Assembly: GCA_016200035.1 (NCBI GenBank)
Contig: JACQFM010000134.1
Location: 1 to 5,296 of the forward strand
Origin: Nitrososphaerota archaeon
GTDB taxonomy: Archaea > Thermoproteota > Nitrososphaeria > Nitrososphaerales > Nitrosopumilaceae
Length of the DNA stretch: 5,296 bases
Direction of reading: 5' to 3'
Part shown: positions 4,894-5,296 of the stretch, in pieces
Numbering within the stretch: the first letter of the stretch is position 1
How the letters are laid out: each line of letters opens with the position of its first letter
The notes under the pieces: model-generated
What the model saw: the letters and a program-made list of their open reading frames with translations, nothing else
The model's database searches: none
Told to the model about the DNA's origin: nothing
Translations under genes and position numbers: made by a program

Positions 4894-5296
4894 TCCTTGT
4901 ACCAATTCTTGCTGTAATATTTGCTATTGCTATTGATCTCTTACTTGGTGACCCAAAAAACAAATTTCATCCTACTGCATGGATTGGTAGACTGATTGGA
5001 AAGATTGTTCCACTTGGAAAGAATCATTCAGCTAAAATTGAAAAAATTTGTGGAATAGTCATTGTCGTCTCAATCACAAGTTTTGTGTGCGTTGCACTTT
5101 ATTTTCTTACTTTTGAATTAGAGAATTTAAAATCTCAAATTCAATCCAACACGCCTTTAGAGCTTATTTTCACGTTCTTTTCTGTGGTAATTACTAGTCT
5201 CTTACTTAAAACAACTATAGCCATTAAGGGAATGGAAGAGCACGCAAAAAAAATCATTCAAGCACTATCGATTGGCGCTTTAAATGATGCAAGAAC
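4890..5296 (+). CDS. cbiB: Adenosylcobinamide-phosphate synthase CbiB, N-terminal part (cut by window edge)
   Basis: CbiB (called CobD in Pseudomonas-style naming) is a membrane enzyme that joins adenosylcobyric acid to aminopropanol phosphate, giving adenosylcobinamide phosphate. The 135 codons present are under half of the usual length of about 300-320 residues. The family signature is clear: an N-terminal membrane segment, then IDLLLGDPKNKFHPTAWIGR (15-34), and later a TTIAIKGMEEHAKKIIQAL segment ending in ALNDAR, matching the family's Kttfa-like block. Two further hydrophobic stretches, about 51-69 and 86-101, fit membrane helices. The start is GTG 4890-4892, overlapping the cobQ stop as GTGA, with AGGTGA upstream. 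Its two substrates are the products of the two genes before it, which strongly supports all three assignments. The frame is open to the right edge. Confidence 0.92.
   Translation, partial: MILVPILAVIFAIAIDLLLGDPKNKFHPTAWIGRLIGKIVPLGKNHSAKIEKICGIVIVVSITSFVCVALYFLTFELENLKSQIQSNTPLELIFTFFSVVITSLLLKTTIAIKGMEEHAKKIIQALSIGALNDAR

Overview
The window is AT-rich, gene-dense archaeal DNA. The gene content and protein style point to an ammonia-oxidising archaeon of the Thaumarchaeota (Nitrososphaerota), Nitrosopumilus-like. The clues are an archaeal-type UbiD decarboxylase, a heme O synthase, a one-domain Lrp/AsnC regulator with the N-terminal style of that group, the archaeal/fungal form of aspartate-semialdehyde dehydrogenase, and a cobalamin cluster. 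Family recognition is from memory of motifs; no search was run, so the lineage is an inference.

Layout. Bases 2-307 (+) hold the last 101 codons of a UbiD-family decarboxylase. It converges, across 24 bases, on a minus-strand block that reads (from its 5' side) aspartate-semialdehyde dehydrogenase (2884-1808), an Lrp/AsnC regulator (1706-1272, probably starting further upstream at 1730) and protoheme IX farnesyltransferase ctaB (1216-332). A hairpin followed by six T lies at the end of ctaB. A divergent 82-base promoter region (2885-2966) separates this block from a plus-strand cobalamin operon: a CobD-type PLP enzyme (2967-4049), CobQ (4051-4893) and the first 135 codons of CbiB (4890 to the window edge). 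No stretch above 100 bases lacks a gene.

How the genes work together. The three cobalamin genes form one chemical unit: CobQ makes adenosylcobyric acid, the PLP enzyme makes the aminopropanol phosphate linker, and CbiB joins the two in the membrane. Spacing is 1 base, then a 4-base GTGA overlap, each with a good Shine-Dalgarno, so they are very likely co-translated. UbiD and ctaB may be linked through isoprenoids: archaeal UbiD homologues act in the mevalonate pathway, and CtaB consumes farnesyl diphosphate.

Most notable points: (1) CobQ is only 280 residues and lacks the whole glutamine amidotransferase domain, yet seems to keep the C-terminal tail helix of full-length CobQ, as if the glutaminase had been cut out in frame; an ammonia-driven or split enzyme is a plausible reading. 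(2) The Lrp regulator's conserved N-terminus is encoded upstream of its first standard start, back to an ACG codon preceded by a GGTG Shine-Dalgarno and an in-frame stop. (3) A palindrome lies on the likely TATA box of the Lrp gene. (4) Non-ATG starts are frequent: GTG for ctaB, cobD and cbiB.
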